Source: Lathyrus oleraceus
Lineage: Eukaryota > Streptophyta > Magnoliopsida > Fabales > Fabaceae
NCBI RefSeq assembly: GCF_024323335.1
Contig: NC_066585.1
Coordinates: 181,368,294 to 181,432,293, forward strand
Length of the DNA: 64,000 nucleotides
Direction: 5' to 3'
Part shown: positions 63,911 to 64,000 of the stretch, one piece after another
Numbering within the stretch: position 1 is the stretch's first letter
How the letters are laid out: each line of letters begins with the position of its first letter
Made by a program: the position numbers and the translations under genes
The notes under the pieces: generated by a model
What the model was told of the DNA's origin: nothing
The model's database searches: none
What the model saw: only the letters and a program-made list of their open reading frames with translations

Positions 63911-64000
63911 GTGCCAGACCAAATGGCGGCTCCTTTATAAATTAACACACATGCGCCAATTGGATTGACAACACTAGGTGCACCAGCCAATCCAATTGGC
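63911..64000. repeat. MULE right TIR (inner part, cut by the window end)
   Basis: On the minus strand it reads GCCAATTGGATTGGC, TGTTGTCAATCCAATTGGC and CCGCCATTTGGTCTGGC, in register with the left TIR at 58190-58282. The outermost bases of the right end are outside the window. Confidence 0.85.

Larger units (their letters stand above)
58028..64000. mobile_element. Large MULE with mudrA-like, PMD and small ORF genes
   Basis: Inverted terminal sequences (58190-58282 and 63911-64000, same blocks in reverse order) enclose a small plus-strand ORF, a minus-strand transposase gene and a plus-strand plant mobile domain gene. The right end lies beyond the window, so its target duplication cannot be checked. 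The left outer limit (about 58028, tttttttactcaaatacccc) is approximate. All three genes carry stops, so this copy is probably mobilised only in trans, if at all. Confidence 0.85.

Overview
This is a stretch of plant nuclear DNA, most likely from a legume (Fabaceae, possibly a temperate papilionoid). Evidence is the AT-rich sequence, GT-AG introns, a plant-type TFIIIA gene with a 5S-rRNA-like cassette exon, and Copia, LINE, Helitron and MULE families that I recognise from legume genomes. The legume assignment is inference from memory of families, not a search.

Left half (1-34900): almost entirely nested transposons. A decayed Copia element (1-1680) is followed by a Mutator-type non-autonomous element (2810-3684) and AT-rich filler. 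A plant L1-type LINE starts near 5544 and ends at the (AT)n tract at 28766. It has been split by a near-complete Copia element with 714-716 bp LTRs and target duplication GACAT (6527-12069), by a tandem-type pair of SIRE-like Copia elements (13959-25909) and by an inverted solo LTR with target duplication GATAT (25946-27300). Beyond it lie a Helitron end with an apparently intact three-exon RPA/OB-fold gene (29141-30216, minus), an AT-rich fold-back region, a LINE RNase H fragment and a Copia gag relic.

Middle (35686-45600): a small host gene that simple open-reading-frame inspection misses. It has three exons on the minus strand, spliced into a 106-residue twin-CX9C protein (DUF3128/PANTS-like), and its second intron (4.1 kb) is full of Copia, TRIM-like and TIR elements. 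Upstream of it are a MITE and an 884 bp hAT-type element with a perfect 8-bp target duplication, then a decayed Gypsy-type gag region cut by a second hAT-type element.

Right part (46350-55950): two plus-strand host genes. The first is a six-exon, 624-residue low-complexity plant protein (annotated in relatives, as I recall, as translation-initiation-factor-related or uncharacterised). The second is TFIIIA, with nine zinc fingers and a 120-nt cassette exon that mimics 5S rRNA and carries an in-frame stop, the known plant autoregulatory P5SM device. A 330 bp copy of part of exon 2 of the first gene lies just downstream of TFIIIA.

Far right (58030-64000): a large MULE whose right end runs off the window. 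It carries a small plus-strand ORF beside the left TIR, a mudrA-like transposase gene on the minus strand, and a divergently transcribed plant mobile domain (PMD) gene. All three have lesions, so this copy looks non-autonomous now.
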